This document shows positions 27,414 through 37,057 of a DNA stretch of 64,000 bases, in pieces. How positions within the stretch are numbered: the first letter of the stretch is position 1; every line of letters begins with the position of its first letter. Source of the stretch: Zhongshania aliphaticivorans. GTDB lineage: Bacteria; Pseudomonadota; Gammaproteobacteria; Pseudomonadales; Spongiibacteraceae. Under the pieces are notes generated by a model, which was not told the origin of the DNA, did not search any database, and worked only from the letters and a program-made list of their open reading frames with translations. The stretch lies in assembly GCF_902705875.1 (NCBI RefSeq), contig NZ_CACSIK010000002.1:231121-295120 (forward strand). Reading direction: 5' to 3'. The translations under genes and the position numbers were made by a program.

Positions 27414-29303
27414 TTACAGCTCGCTTTCTAGCAGATCTAACTCTTCTTGTATGGTCAACCATTGCTCTTCGGTGTTGTTATTTTTTTCTAGCAGCGCAGC
27501 CTGTTCAGCAAGTAACTTTTTCAGTTTTTCTTTGTTGATTTCATCGTACAAACTGCTATCGCTAAGTTGATCCTCTATTTCTGCTTGTTGCTCAGATAGC
27601 GTTTGCATGGCCTGTTCTAATTTTTTCAGTTTTGACGTTAATGGTGCGAGTTGCGCGCGTCGTGCCGCCGCTTGTTGACGCGCTAATTTCTTGTCGACAA
27701 GTGGGGCATCATCATTGTTTGCTTGCTGACTGCTTGGTGCATTTTTATCTCTGTTTAGTAGCCAGTGGCGGTAATCTTCAAGGCTGCCATCAAAGGGTTG
27801 GGCTTGACCGTTGTCGACCAGTAAGAAATCGTCGACGGTATTGCGCAGCAAATGACGATCATGGCTGACTAAGATAACGGCGCCGTCGAAATTCTGTAAG
27901 GCGCTGGTCAGTGCGTGACACATCTCAAGATCAAGGTGGTTGGTTGGTTCGTCTAGCAGCAACATATTGGGGCGCTGCCAAACAATAATAGCTAGTGCGA
28001 GGCGCGCTTTTTCACCACCTGAAAAGTTTTCACAACTTTGTTCTGCGTGTTTTCCGTGGAAATTAAAGCCACCTATAAAATTGCGGATTTCTTGTTCGCG
28101 GGCATCTGGCCTTAAACGCTGAAGCTGGAGAATGGGGCTGGCACTTAAATCCAATGATTCCAATTGGTGTTGGTGGAAGTAACCCATGTGAAGGTGCTCG
28201 CCTTGCTGGCGTTCACCCGTTAAGGGCTGCAAACTACCAGCAAGGGTTTTCATTAAGGTTGACTTGCCTGCTCCATTGGCGCCAAGAAGCCCAAGCCGAG
28301 TGCCGGGGTGAATGCTGATGTTGAGTTTATGTAATATCGGGCTGCTATATCCCAGTGTCGCTTGAGATAGCGACAACAGTGGGTCTGAAAATTGTGTTGG
28401 CTCATAAAAGCGAAAATTAAAAGGTGAGTCGATATGAGCTGGAGCGATATCTGCCATTCGTTCCAGTGCTTTTAATCGGCTTTGAGCTTGTTTGGCTTTG
28501 GTTGCCTTGGCGCGAAAACGGCGGACAAAGTCTTCCATGTGGGCGCGAACAACTTGTTGTTTTTCAAAAGCTTGTTGCTGCTGTGCAAGGCGTTCGCCAC
28601 GTTGGCGCTCAAAGGCGGTGTAGTTACCGCGGTAGCGGGTTAGGGTTTGTCGTTCTAAGTGAACAACGTGATCACAGCAGGCATCGATGAAGTCGCGATC
28701 ATGGGAGATTAAAAATAATGTACCTTCATAGCGGTGTAACCACTGCTCAAGCCAAAGGCTGGCATCTAGGTCAAGGTGATTGGTTGGCTCGTCTAGCAGC
28801 ATTAAGTCTGATGGGCACATTAACGCTTGGGCTAGATTGAGACGGATTCGCCAGCCGCCGGAAAAATCGTTCACAGAACGCTTTAATTCCTCTAGCTTAA
28901 AACCTAGACCAGTGAGCAGGCGTTCGGCGTCGCTTCGTATTTGATAAGCATTGATTAAATCGAGTTCACCATGTAATTCAGCGAGCCGATGGTCATCCTT
29001 ACACTGAGCAATGAGTGCTTCTATTTCGCGAAAACGATGATGGCCATCAATTACATAGTCAATGGCGCGGCGGTCGCTGGCGTCAACTTCCTGCCGCATT
29101 TGGGCAATTTGCCATTGCGCGGGTATCTTTAAGTCACCACTGTCTTGTACTAGCTTGCCACACATAAGTTGGAATAGGCTGGATTTACCAGTGCCATTGG
29201 CGCCAACAAGGGCGATATGTTCGCCGGGATTAACGCGGAGATCAGCGGATTCGAGCAATGCTTTGCCGCCGCGTTGTAAACTAAGGTTCTGGAGTTCAAT
29301 CAT
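27414..29303 (-). CDS. ABC-F family ATPase (YheS-like)
   Basis: A 629-residue soluble protein with two ABC ATPase domains. The first has Walker A GANGTGKSSLF near residue 35 and signature FSGGWRIRLNLAQ; the second has GANGAGKSTLM near residue 345 and signature FSGGEKARLALAI; both have LLDEPTNHLDL. A charged linker and a C-terminal coiled coil (TSKLKKLEQAMQTLSEQQ) fit the YheS/Uup branch of ABC-F. ABC-F proteins bind the ribosome rather than transport. It is divergent from the TIGR02444 gene. Confidence 0.93.
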   Translation of the reverse strand: MIELQNLSLQRGGKALLESADLRVNPGEHIALVGANGTGKSSLFQLMCGKLVQDSGDLKIPAQWQIAQMRQEVDASDRRAIDYVIDGHHRFREIEALIAQCKDDHRLAELHGELDLINAYQIRSDAERLLTGLGFKLEELKRSVNDFSGGWRIRLNLAQALMCPSDLMLLDEPTNHLDLDASLWLEQWLHRYEGTLFLISHDRDFIDACCDHVVHLERQTLTRYRGNYTAFERQRGERLAQQQQAFEKQQVVRAHMEDFVRRFRAKATKAKQAQSRLKALERMADIAPAHIDSPFNFRFYEPTQFSDPLLSLSQATLGYSSPILHKLNISIHPGTRLGLLGANGAGKSTLMKTLAGSLQPLTGERQQGEHLHMGYFHQHQLESLDLSASPILQLQRLRPDAREQEIRNFIGGFNFHGKHAEQSCENFSGGEKARLALAIIVWQRPNMLLLDEPTNHLDLEMCHALTSALQNFDGAVILVSHDRHLLRNTVDDFLLVDNGQAQPFDGSLEDYRHWLLNRDKNAPSSQQANNDDAPLVDKKLARQQAAARRAQLAPLTSKLKKLEQAMQTLSEQQAEIEDQLSDSSLYDEINKEKLKKLLAEQAALLEKNNNTEEQWLTIQEELDLLESEL

Positions 29304-29334
29304 GATGGCGCGATTATAGCGTGAGTACCAAGTA

Positions 29335-29844
29335 ATGGATGAAAAAATTAATGCGGGTGGAAAGTCACCAAAGGCGCTGCCGAAATCATTGTGGCAGTTT
29401 GCTCTACTGGCCTATGCCGACCCCATAATACAGCGCCATTGTCTGCATTTGCAGGACCATTACAATTTAGATGTAAATATGTTGCTGGCGGCCGGATATT
29501 GTAGCTATCGGGGGCGAGTGTGGACACCCTTTATTTGTCGTGACTTGATGTGTCTTGTGGCTCCTATAAGGGAGGCTAACATTTTACCATTACGACGTAT
29601 TCGTCGTGACGCTAAAGGTGTGAAGGCGCTATATGACGCTTTAAAAAACGCAGAAATAGCGGCTGAAAAAATGGAAATCATGGCCTTACAGGAAGCAATT
29701 GAAACGAGGGTAACGGCGGTAGGTGGTAATACTCGATATTCGGACAATATCTTGCACTATGTTGGAATACACGCAGAGGTAGATTCGGAGCCGTTATGCA
29801 ACGTCTGTCGAGAATTGGCAGCAAAAATGGCTAAAATTCGCTAA
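29335..29844 (+). CDS. TIGR02444 family protein
   Basis: A 169-residue protein whose core SLWQFALLAYADPIIQRHCL and LQDHYNLDVNMLLAAGY (quoted separately) match the TIGR02444 family of proteobacterial proteins of unknown function. It has no signal peptide or membrane helix. It usually neighbours the ABC-F, AlgP-like and FKBP genes, as here. Its last four bases overlap the end of the converging AlgP-like gene. Confidence 0.85.
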   Translation: MDEKINAGGKSPKALPKSLWQFALLAYADPIIQRHCLHLQDHYNLDVNMLLAAGYCSYRGRVWTPFICRDLMCLVAPIREANILPLRRIRRDAKGVKALYDALKNAEIAAEKMEIMALQEAIETRVTAVGGNTRYSDNILHYVGIHAEVDSEPLCNVCRELAAKMAKIR

Positions 29845-30494
29845 AAATCATCAAATAGGCTGGCAAGCCTATCGCCAGCTTTGTCAGGGTGGCTGGGAAT
29901 GTCGCTCATGCGTCGAACTCGGCGTCGACTTGTTGAATAAATTTCTTGAGCAATTTGCGCGGCGGGTTTTTCCTGTGGGGTGGCAGCGGTGGCTTGGGGT
30001 ATTGGCGTGCTTTTTGATTCGGTAATATTTGCTGGCTTAGCATTACTTGATGATGCTTTGGGCCTTGAAGGCACGGTGATAGAGCCATCGGCTTTCTGAT
30101 TCGTTGAAGATGGGGTCTTATCAGATTTTTTCAGTGACTTTTCAGTGTCAATGATGGCTTTCAATACCGCCTTTTCTTTGCGAATAGCTAGCTTTTGCTC
30201 AATTATTTTACTGCGAAGCTGGGCCAGCTCGGCTTGGTAAAGGTCAAATTTGGCTTGAAGAGCGCTTAAGCTCGTTTGGCTGGCGCCCTGTTGCTCTTTT
30301 GCGCGGAGCTTAGCATTAGCAAGTTGCTCGCGGGTTTTATCAATTCTAGATTTTTGGGAAAGTTCTTCTTTATCAAGGCGCAACAGCGCTTGCTCTAGCG
30401 CGGCGATGTGTTTTTCTCTGAGTGAATGGAGCTCTGATTGAAGGTGTTGAAGCTCGCTAAGTGGGGTTTTGCTTTTGTTTTTATTGCCAGTCAT
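29841..30494 (-). CDS. AlgP-like coiled-coil protein
   Basis: A 217-residue protein. About residues 8-125 form a long coiled coil (ELQHLQSELHSLREKHIAAL, then LDKEELSQKSRIDKTREQL), followed by a Ser/Pro/Thr/Lys-rich tail and a C-terminal RRRVRRMSDIPSHPDKAG motif. The coiled-coil head and the position between TIGR02444 and an FKBP gene correspond to Pseudomonas algP, whose product has a lysine/alanine-rich histone-like tail. The tail here is different and much shorter, so a regulatory role like that reported for AlgP is only a guess. Confidence 0.65.
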   Translation of the reverse strand: MTGNKNKSKTPLSELQHLQSELHSLREKHIAALEQALLRLDKEELSQKSRIDKTREQLANAKLRAKEQQGASQTSLSALQAKFDLYQAELAQLRSKIIEQKLAIRKEKAVLKAIIDTEKSLKKSDKTPSSTNQKADGSITVPSRPKASSSNAKPANITESKSTPIPQATAATPQEKPAAQIAQEIYSTSRRRVRRMSDIPSHPDKAGDRLASLFDDF

Positions 30495-30688
30495 GAGATT
30501 TAACCCTACGAATGTTCAAAAAAACATCAATCTGCATTATACAAACTTGGCGCGGAGAATCTATATACCTATTCAACGGGGATTTATACCTTGGGGTGCT
30601 GTGTCTCTAGGAACGCTTGTGGCAGACTATGGTCTGAGTATGCATGTCGAATTCGCGGCAGTATTTTTTATCTATTAAAGGTAGTTAC

Positions 30689-31393
30689 ATGAAGAAGACA
30701 CTGGTTTGTGCGGTGGTAATGAGTGGTCTGCTTACGGCTTGTGGTAATGAAACAGAGTCGAAGCTTGACTTGACAGATAATATTTCAAAAGTGAGTTACG
30801 GAATCGGTGTCAATATTGGCGCACGATTTGGCAATGATCTTCCTTTAAATGTTGATGCTTTCAGCGCAGGTATGAGTGATGCTCTTGCTGGTGGTGAATT
30901 GCAGATGACAGAAGAAGAGATAATGAGCACGTTACAAGCGTATCAGCAGGAACAATTAGCTGCTCGTCAGGAAGAGGCTCAAGAAGTTGGCGCTAAGAAT
31001 CAAGAAGAAGCCGATGCATTTTTGGCAAAAAACAGTACCGAAGAGGGTGTGATAACCACAGAAAGTGGCCTTCAGTATCAAATTTTGACTGAGGGTGATG
31101 GTGCTAAGCCGAGTGCGAACGACAAAGTAGAGGTTCACTATCACGGTACTTTACTTGATGGTAGCGTGTTTGATAGCTCGTATGAGCGCGGTGAAACGGT
31201 GAGCTTTCCTGTGAACGGGGTAATTCCTGGTTGGACAGAAGCGCTGCAGTTAATGTCTGTTGGCTCTAAGTGGAAATTATATATTCCACCCGCTTTAGCC
31301 TACGGCCCAGGTGGTGCAGGCGATACGATTGGCCCCAATTCAGCATTAATTTTTGATGTGGAGTTAATTAGTATTGAGGGTGACGACAAATAG
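30689..31393 (+). CDS. FKBP-type peptidyl-prolyl isomerase lipoprotein
   Basis: A 234-residue lipoprotein. The signal peptide MKKTLVCAVVMSGLLTACGN ends in a lipobox (LTAC), so cysteine 18 should be lipidated. An N-terminal dimerisation domain (KVSYGIGVNIGARFGNDLPL) and a C-terminal FKBP domain follow, with VEVHYHGTLLDGSVFDSSYE (in part) and FPVNGVIPGWTEALQLM. It is of the FkpA/Mip type and assists folding at the outer or inner membrane. The ATG at 30689 with an AAAGGTAG box is chosen because it gives the lipoprotein signal; a 15-codon longer frame does not. Confidence 0.93.
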   Translation: MKKTLVCAVVMSGLLTACGNETESKLDLTDNISKVSYGIGVNIGARFGNDLPLNVDAFSAGMSDALAGGELQMTEEEIMSTLQAYQQEQLAARQEEAQEVGAKNQEEADAFLAKNSTEEGVITTESGLQYQILTEGDGAKPSANDKVEVHYHGTLLDGSVFDSSYERGETVSFPVNGVIPGWTEALQLMSVGSKWKLYIPPALAYGPGGAGDTIGPNSALIFDVELISIEGDDK

Positions 31394-31413
31394 TCGTTGC
31401 AGCTTAGCTAAAG

Positions 31414-31449
31414 AAATAAAAAAGGCCCAGATCAGGGCCTTTTTTATTT
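31414..31449 (+). terminator. Strong rho-independent terminator after the FKBP gene
   Basis: The sequence forms a perfect 15-bp stem, AAATAAAAAAGGCCC with GGGCCTTTTTTATTT, around the loop AGATCA, ending in a T-rich run. It begins 20 bases after the FKBP stop codon. The A-run/T-run symmetry also allows termination from the other strand. Confidence 0.95.
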
Positions 31450-31600
31450 GTCTGCAATTTAGCGGTGCCGTACATCCTTGTTGCACCGTAGTCATCCTTG
31501 ACCGTGATTAGTTTAGCTTTTGCGCAGCTAAAGAAAATTGGTTATTGCCGGCCTAATTTGTGGGATATTTCTTATAACCACCTGCGATATATCGATAGGT

Positions 31601-33007
31601 CTATCGCTTTATGTCTTTATATTGGGCTAAGGTTTCCGTCGTCCAGTGTATAAGTTGTTGTTGAACCGCAGTGCTGGCCTTGGTTTTGGGCAGTATGTCG
31701 CAGCGATGTGGGTGTCGGTCAAACCATAGTTGCGGTTCATTGCTGGGCCTTAGTCCCGGTGTGCTAGCGAGCCAAATGATGGTATCTGCCCCCATTCGAC
31801 TGTCACGCATAAAATTCGCTAATTTCTGATTAAAGCTAGGCAGTGATTTGGCCACCCCTGGCGTTGCTGCCCAGCCGGGATGGGTGGTGAAGTAACTGGT
31901 TTGCTCGGTATTGCCTTGGCTCATATAGACTAAGGCGCGTTTAGCGCGAGCGTAAGCTTTACTGCCGTCATATGGCTCATCCTGAAATTGTAAATCATTA
32001 ATATTCAGAGCTTGTAGGTATAGCCCGCCAGATACGACATTAATGACTCTACTGTTCTGATTGAAATGGTCGGTAAGTAATTGGCTGAGCAAAACAGGTG
32101 CTAAGAAATTAACGGCCAAGGACTTTTCAAACCCATCAACCGTTTCTTCTCGCTGAGGAAATAACGCACCGGCGTTATTAATCAGTACATCTATGCGTGG
32201 AAGGTTTTGAGCGATATACCGCGCTGCGGTGGCAGTAGCTTTTAGCGAGCTAAGATCGGCTTCTACTATGTGAAGGTTATTTGATTGGCAACCACTAAAT
32301 TCGCTAATCGTCTTAACAGTCTTTTCAAGTTTTTCGGTGTTTCTTCCAATTAATACTAGGCTTGCGCCAAGTCTGGCTAACTCGCAGGCGGTATCTAAAC
32401 CGATGCCTGCGGTGGGGCCCGTTATTGCGATGGTTTTGCCATCCATTCTGTTGGTATGTGATTTTCGGGCTTGTGAAAGATAGCCGCGCCGACCAAATGA
32501 GAGTGCGGCAGGTAAGATCAGTCGGTCGTAAATATCATCCTTTACTCTCTTTTTTAAAGGAACTGCGGGGTTGGTAAGCGCCAACTTTAATCCGTCTGCA
32601 GCCTTTTTTCCGAGGCGATTTAAAAAGGGTTTACTGAGCCAGGACAGGCTAGCCAGTAACCATTGCAATTCGAGCTCAGCTCGGTAGCTTATTTCAGTGT
32701 GAGTATCATCGATTGCGGAGAATGAAAGCGTATCAAGGGCGTGGAAGTTGCCGCCATTACCACTCAGAATAAGTTTATTGGGCTCGTCGATAGCGAGTTG
32801 CGTGTAAAGCATTGGGGCCTGCTTATTACCGGGTAATTTTAGTATTACCTCATATTCTGTGCCTACTGTGGGCGCTCCCGCAGACAATTTTCTTGATCGG
32901 TAAACGCCAGGGTCCCATTGTTCTATTGTTGAGAAGTCCCTTAAATACGCAAAGCACTCGCCAAGAGGGCGGTTGATCACAATTTTCTCTTGCAGGGTAT
33001 GCTTCAT
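31601..33007 (-). CDS. SRPBCC-SDR fusion protein
   Basis: A 468-residue two-domain protein. Residues 1-150 form an SRPBCC (START-like, polyketide-cyclase type) ligand-binding domain (FAYLRDFSTIEQWDPGVYRS). From about residue 190 comes a short-chain dehydrogenase: nucleotide motif TGPTAGIGLDTACELARLGA, LINNAGALFP, and a catalytic region with VVSGGLYL and KAYARAKRAL. In the SDR part a Tyr-x-x-x-Lys-type motif appears as YARAKRA, so Tyr and Lys are both present. The fold suggests reduction of a hydrophobic ligand held by the SRPBCC domain, but the substrate is unknown. ATG at 33007 is used; a GTG directly before it is possible. Confidence 0.85.
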   Translation of the reverse strand: MKHTLQEKIVINRPLGECFAYLRDFSTIEQWDPGVYRSRKLSAGAPTVGTEYEVILKLPGNKQAPMLYTQLAIDEPNKLILSGNGGNFHALDTLSFSAIDDTHTEISYRAELELQWLLASLSWLSKPFLNRLGKKAADGLKLALTNPAVPLKKRVKDDIYDRLILPAALSFGRRGYLSQARKSHTNRMDGKTIAITGPTAGIGLDTACELARLGASLVLIGRNTEKLEKTVKTISEFSGCQSNNLHIVEADLSSLKATATAARYIAQNLPRIDVLINNAGALFPQREETVDGFEKSLAVNFLAPVLLSQLLTDHFNQNSRVINVVSGGLYLQALNINDLQFQDEPYDGSKAYARAKRALVYMSQGNTEQTSYFTTHPGWAATPGVAKSLPSFNQKLANFMRDSRMGADTIIWLASTPGLRPSNEPQLWFDRHPHRCDILPKTKASTAVQQQLIHWTTETLAQYKDIKR

Positions 33008-33170
33008 CACAGTCGCCTTGATAATTGGGTGACACGGGATCGGTCAGCACCTCATTCGCTTTTGCTACGAGTTATTGCAGGCTACGGATCAGATGAAAGC
33101 GTGTGACGGTAGTAATAAATATGAAGTGAGCGGCGCAAACAGTGTTGATTACGCCGCCATTTTCGCCGAA

Positions 33171-33281
33171 TTAGCTGATATTGGGAATGAACAGTGCCAG
33201 TATAAACATGGCGCCAACTAAGATGGCCATGTGGGCATTTAGGGTGCTTTTAAGGTTAGCGTCTTCCTTGCTAATTGACAT
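33171..33281 (-). CDS. 36-residue single-span membrane peptide
   Basis: A short frame beginning MSISKEDANLKSTLNAHMAI, preceded at a suitable distance by AGGAGAG, one of the best ribosome-binding sites in the window. The N-terminal half is polar; the C-terminal half is a membrane helix (AILVGAMFILALFIPNIS). It has no recognised family. A strong Shine-Dalgarno box and clean helix make a real small protein likely. Confidence 0.6.
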   Translation of the reverse strand: MSISKEDANLKSTLNAHMAILVGAMFILALFIPNIS

Positions 33282-33699
33282 AATGATCTCTCCTGTTAAT
33301 CGTCTAAGCTATTATCCAAAACTTGTTGGGCTTCTTACTACCGATATACTTGGTATTAGTTTGCGATGTTTTCACTGATTTTGGCTTGATATAGCACAGC
33401 TGTATAAGCCAGTTAGCAGAGTTTGTTCTTAAGGAATATTACGTGCTTTATATGTGTGCGGATTTTCTTTGTAGTGGCATTTTGCGAATGTAGATAGGCG
33501 ATAAAAGTGGGCATAAGCCCAAGAAGTGGGTGCGTATGATCTATGCTATTCAAACGCTAAAATATAATACTGAAGGTTTTTCTACGTATTTTCGTTTCAT
33601 TTATATCAATTACACTAGCTGTTGGGTCGAGAAACTACCTTAAGCGATTTTTGGGGCCGGTAATAAGTTAGGGCCAAAAGAGTGTGCAGGGAGCTAATA
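33282..33699. other. Intergenic region before the FIST gene
   Basis: These 418 bases separate the small membrane-peptide gene (minus) from the FIST gene (plus) and must hold the promoters for both. The stretch is AT-rich; no open frame of gene quality, tRNA, terminator hairpin or repeat was found. A plus-strand frame at 33181-33378 is antisense to the peptide gene and is rejected. Confidence 0.6.
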
Positions 33700-34821
33700 A
33701 TGAAGACGGAGTTATTTTCGTGGCAAGATGGCTGGGATTCAGAAACAGGGATGGCTGATGCAGAGCTAATAATCTACTTTTCTGCCCCGCAAATCATTAG
33801 GGCTCACGATGTTTCGTCCATATTGCGGTCACGTTACCCTAATGCTCGTCAAATCGGCTGCTCCAGCGGCGGTGAGATTTATGGCGCTGAGGTGCTAGAT
33901 GGCAGTATATCCGGCGTTGCGCTATCTTTTGAGCATGCTGCATTCTCTATTGCCAATGCGCCTTTAGTGGAAACTGAAGAATATAAGATAGGAATAAAAC
34001 TTGGCTCTGAATTGCGGTGTGATGATTTAAAGTTGGTGTTTATCCTATCTGATGGCTTAAATGTAAACGGTAGTGAATTGGTGCGTGGGCTTAGTCAGGT
34101 TTTACCTGAGGGGGTATTGTTAACCGGTGGGCTGGCGGGGGATGGGCCTGACTTTGGCGAGACTTATGTAGGTGTAGACGAACAGCCAAAAGCTCGGCAA
34201 GTGTTGGCTTTAGGTGTTTCTGGGAGCAGGTTAAAGTGCCGCAGTGGTAATACGGGTGGATGGCAAGTGTTTGGTCCGCCTCGTCAAATTAGCCGATCAA
34301 AGGGCTCAGTGCTTTTTGAGTTAGACGGATCGCCTGCTTTAGATTTATATAAGAAATACTTGGGTAGTGAGGCTGATAATTTTCTAAGTACTGCACTGTT
34401 ATACCCTATAGCGATTCGCGCTCCGGGTCAGCGTGATCAAGATATTGTCCGTACGGTTATTGATATAGACGAAATAAATAAGAGTTTGATTTTTGCTGGT
34501 GATGTTCCTGAGGGCTATAGCGCCCAGCTAATGAGTGCGAGCTTTGGGCAGCTTGCAACAGGTGCAGAAATGTCGGCTGAGCAAGCCATAGTTGGAATGA
34601 ATAATACGAAACCATTGGCATTGTTAGTGAGTGGTATTGGCCGTAAATTACTGATGAGGCAAATGATTGCGGATGAAGTCGAGGCGGTAAAAGATGTCTT
34701 GCCGGTGGGGGCAAATATCGTGGGGCTTTATGCCTATGGTGAAATTGCCCCACATGAATTTACGGGTAACTGCCAGTTACACAATCAAACTATGACTATC
34801 ACCACCCTTTGGGAAGAATGA
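33700..34821 (+). CDS. FIST domain sensory protein
   Basis: A 373-residue protein with FIST N-terminal (about 25-215; GCSSGGEIYG, VLLTGGLAGDG) and FIST C-terminal (about 220-365; YLGSEADNF, LSGIGRKLLMRQMIADEV-like segment) domains. FIST proteins are cytoplasmic small-ligand sensors that often pair with kinases or cyclases. An AGGGAG box six bases ahead of the ATG at 33700 supports this start rather than the frame beginning 18 bases earlier. The hybrid kinase gene follows six bases after its stop, so the two form an operon and a sensor-kinase pair is likely. Confidence 0.92.
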   Translation: MKTELFSWQDGWDSETGMADAELIIYFSAPQIIRAHDVSSILRSRYPNARQIGCSSGGEIYGAEVLDGSISGVALSFEHAAFSIANAPLVETEEYKIGIKLGSELRCDDLKLVFILSDGLNVNGSELVRGLSQVLPEGVLLTGGLAGDGPDFGETYVGVDEQPKARQVLALGVSGSRLKCRSGNTGGWQVFGPPRQISRSKGSVLFELDGSPALDLYKKYLGSEADNFLSTALLYPIAIRAPGQRDQDIVRTVIDIDEINKSLIFAGDVPEGYSAQLMSASFGQLATGAEMSAEQAIVGMNNTKPLALLVSGIGRKLLMRQMIADEVEAVKDVLPVGANIVGLYAYGEIAPHEFTGNCQLHNQTMTITTLWEE

Positions 34822-34827
34822 TTCGTT

Positions 34828-37020
34828 ATGTCTAGACATCGATTATTACAGCGCCAATTACGATCTGCGAGTGCTGACGGGTCAATTGATGTAGAAAAAT
34901 TATTAGATCTCGTTGCAGCGGCTTATGCCGATTTCGACTCAGTCGTAGAGCGGAGTCAGCGATCATTGGCCATGGTGTCTGCGGAGCTTGGTGCCAGTAA
35001 TGAAGCGCTAAGAGCCGAAACAATTAGAATTCGAGAATTTTATGAATACGCGGTAGACAGTGCCGACCTTGGGCTTTGGGAGTGGCAGGTTGGTCAGGAG
35101 CTTGTGGATTGTAATCCAGGTTTTAAAGCTATTATTGATTATTCTCCGGAAGCCAACATCAGTGTTGCTGAGTTCATGTTAAAAAGCATTTCTGATGAGG
35201 AGCTCAAGGCGCTTGGTAAACGAATATTTAGTCATATTCGCACCGAAGACAGCTTGTTTGAGGCTCGAATAAATATGCGTAAACCTAGTGGTTCATCGTA
35301 CTGGGTGTTAATGCGCGGAAAAGTTATTGAGCGCGACGCGACGGGTGCGCCATTGCGAATGGCTGGTACCTTGGTCGATATAAATGATCAAGTTGAATAT
35401 GAATCAGCTCTTGCTAAGCTTGGCCGTTTGTCAGCGCAAATTGAGCTGAGCCTTGAGCAAAAGTGTGTTCAATTATTAGCGTTACTTAATAAAATAATTG
35501 GGACAAATTTTGGTCGAATAAATGCTTTAAAAGCAGAGACCATTGAGGTGCTATATGCTGTTGGAATCGGTGCACTGGAGGTGGGTGATCAAAATATTTT
35601 CCGCGACACGATATGCGCAAGATGTGTTGATTCAGAAAGTCGTGTGAGGATGATTCCCGATCTGCAAAAAACGGATTTAATCGATGGATCCAGTGAGATG
35701 TTTGCTGGCATCGGAAGTTATATCGGTGCAGCCGTATTTGTACAGGGCGAGTTATTTGGTACGGTTTGCTTAACCTCGCCAACACCAAGCCGTTTTAGCG
35801 ATATTCACAAGTACTTAATGCAGCTCGCTGCTCATTGGTTAGGTGGTGAGATTGAACGAGATCAAAATCAAAAGTCACTTAGTGATGCACATGTGGAATC
35901 GGTGAGTGCAAATTTAGCTAAGTCTGAGTTTTTAGCTACGATGAGCCATGAAATTCGCACGCCGTTAAATGGCATTATGAGCTTGGTTGAAATACTCCGC
36001 GAGTCGCCAGCAGATACATTACAGCGGCAGCGCTTAGATACTTTAAAGCGTTCATCAGAGACATTACTTTCTGTTATTAGTGATATTTTAGATTTCTCAA
36101 AAATTGAGGCGGGTAAATTAGAGCTTGAATATAAGGTGTTTGATCTGAATACCTCGATTCGAGACACCGTCGAAACCTTTCAGGCCGTGGCGAGTGATAA
36201 AGGTGTTGAGCTGACAGCTTATTGTGACAGCGATGTGCCAATTCATGTTAATGGCGATGAGGCCCGACTGAAGCAAATACTGAATAACTTGCTTAGCAAT
36301 GCATTGAAATTTACTAAAGTGGGCTATGTCACGTTATCGGTTCACGTAGAGAGTGATAGTGGTGCTATTAACTTTGTAGTGAAAGATTCCGGTGTGGGCA
36401 TGAGTGCCGAACACATTGCAAAGGTGTTTGAAAAATTTACTCAGGCAGATAGCACCACCACACGCAGATACGGCGGTAGTGGTTTAGGCTTAACCATTAG
36501 CCGGCAATTAGCGGAGCTAATGGGAGGAAGTATTCACGTCAGTAGTGTGCTGGGGCAAGGTTCTCAGTTTAGTGCGTGCTTGCCATTAACAAGGGCTGAC
36601 GCTGGTGAGTATTTGGCGGTTGAGTCTGCGGCTGAAAAGATAGTTTCTTCTGATTTTGATATGAGCATTCTTTTGGTTGAGGACAACCAAGTAAATCAGT
36701 ATGTCATTAACACGATGCTGCAAGGCTTGGGATGTAAAACAACAATTGCTGAAAATGGTCTCAAAGCTTTAGAGAGTATTAAGGCGCAGCCATTTGACTT
36801 GGTTTTTATGGACATGCAAATGCCGGAGATGGATGGCATTGTGGCAACGGAACATATTCGTAAAAATGCTGAGCTAAATGCAATGCCTATTATCGCAATG
36901 ACAGCAAATGCTTTGGCTAGTGATCGTGATCGCTGTTTGGCCGCGGGTATGAACGATTATTTGCTAAAGCCGTTTAGAAAAGAGCAGTTAGTGGCGATGC
37001 TGGGAAAATACCGAGTGTAA
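34828..37020 (+). CDS. Soluble hybrid histidine kinase (PAS-GAF-HisKA-HATPase-REC)
   Basis: A 730-residue protein without membrane segments. In order: an N-terminal helical segment, a PAS domain (about 65-195), a GAF domain (about 210-345), HisKA with phospho-histidine 374 (TMSHEIRTPLNG), HATPase (N-box NNLLSNALKF; G-boxes KDSGVGMS and GGSGLGLTIS) and a C-terminal receiver with phospho-aspartate 662 (VFMDMQMPEMDG) and lysine in YLLKPFRKEQ. Lack of a membrane anchor means it senses a cytosolic cue, probably given by the FIST protein encoded just upstream. There is no DNA-binding output domain or separate regulator beside it. Confidence 0.94.
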   Translation: MSRHRLLQRQLRSASADGSIDVEKLLDLVAAAYADFDSVVERSQRSLAMVSAELGASNEALRAETIRIREFYEYAVDSADLGLWEWQVGQELVDCNPGFKAIIDYSPEANISVAEFMLKSISDEELKALGKRIFSHIRTEDSLFEARINMRKPSGSSYWVLMRGKVIERDATGAPLRMAGTLVDINDQVEYESALAKLGRLSAQIELSLEQKCVQLLALLNKIIGTNFGRINALKAETIEVLYAVGIGALEVGDQNIFRDTICARCVDSESRVRMIPDLQKTDLIDGSSEMFAGIGSYIGAAVFVQGELFGTVCLTSPTPSRFSDIHKYLMQLAAHWLGGEIERDQNQKSLSDAHVESVSANLAKSEFLATMSHEIRTPLNGIMSLVEILRESPADTLQRQRLDTLKRSSETLLSVISDILDFSKIEAGKLELEYKVFDLNTSIRDTVETFQAVASDKGVELTAYCDSDVPIHVNGDEARLKQILNNLLSNALKFTKVGYVTLSVHVESDSGAINFVVKDSGVGMSAEHIAKVFEKFTQADSTTTRRYGGSGLGLTISRQLAELMGGSIHVSSVLGQGSQFSACLPLTRADAGEYLAVESAAEKIVSSDFDMSILLVEDNQVNQYVINTMLQGLGCKTTIAENGLKALESIKAQPFDLVFMDMQMPEMDGIVATEHIRKNAELNAMPIIAMTANALASDRDRCLAAGMNDYLLKPFRKEQLVAMLGKYRV

Positions 37021-37057
37021 CCGCCATAATAATGCGATTATTTTTCTCATCGTATGG

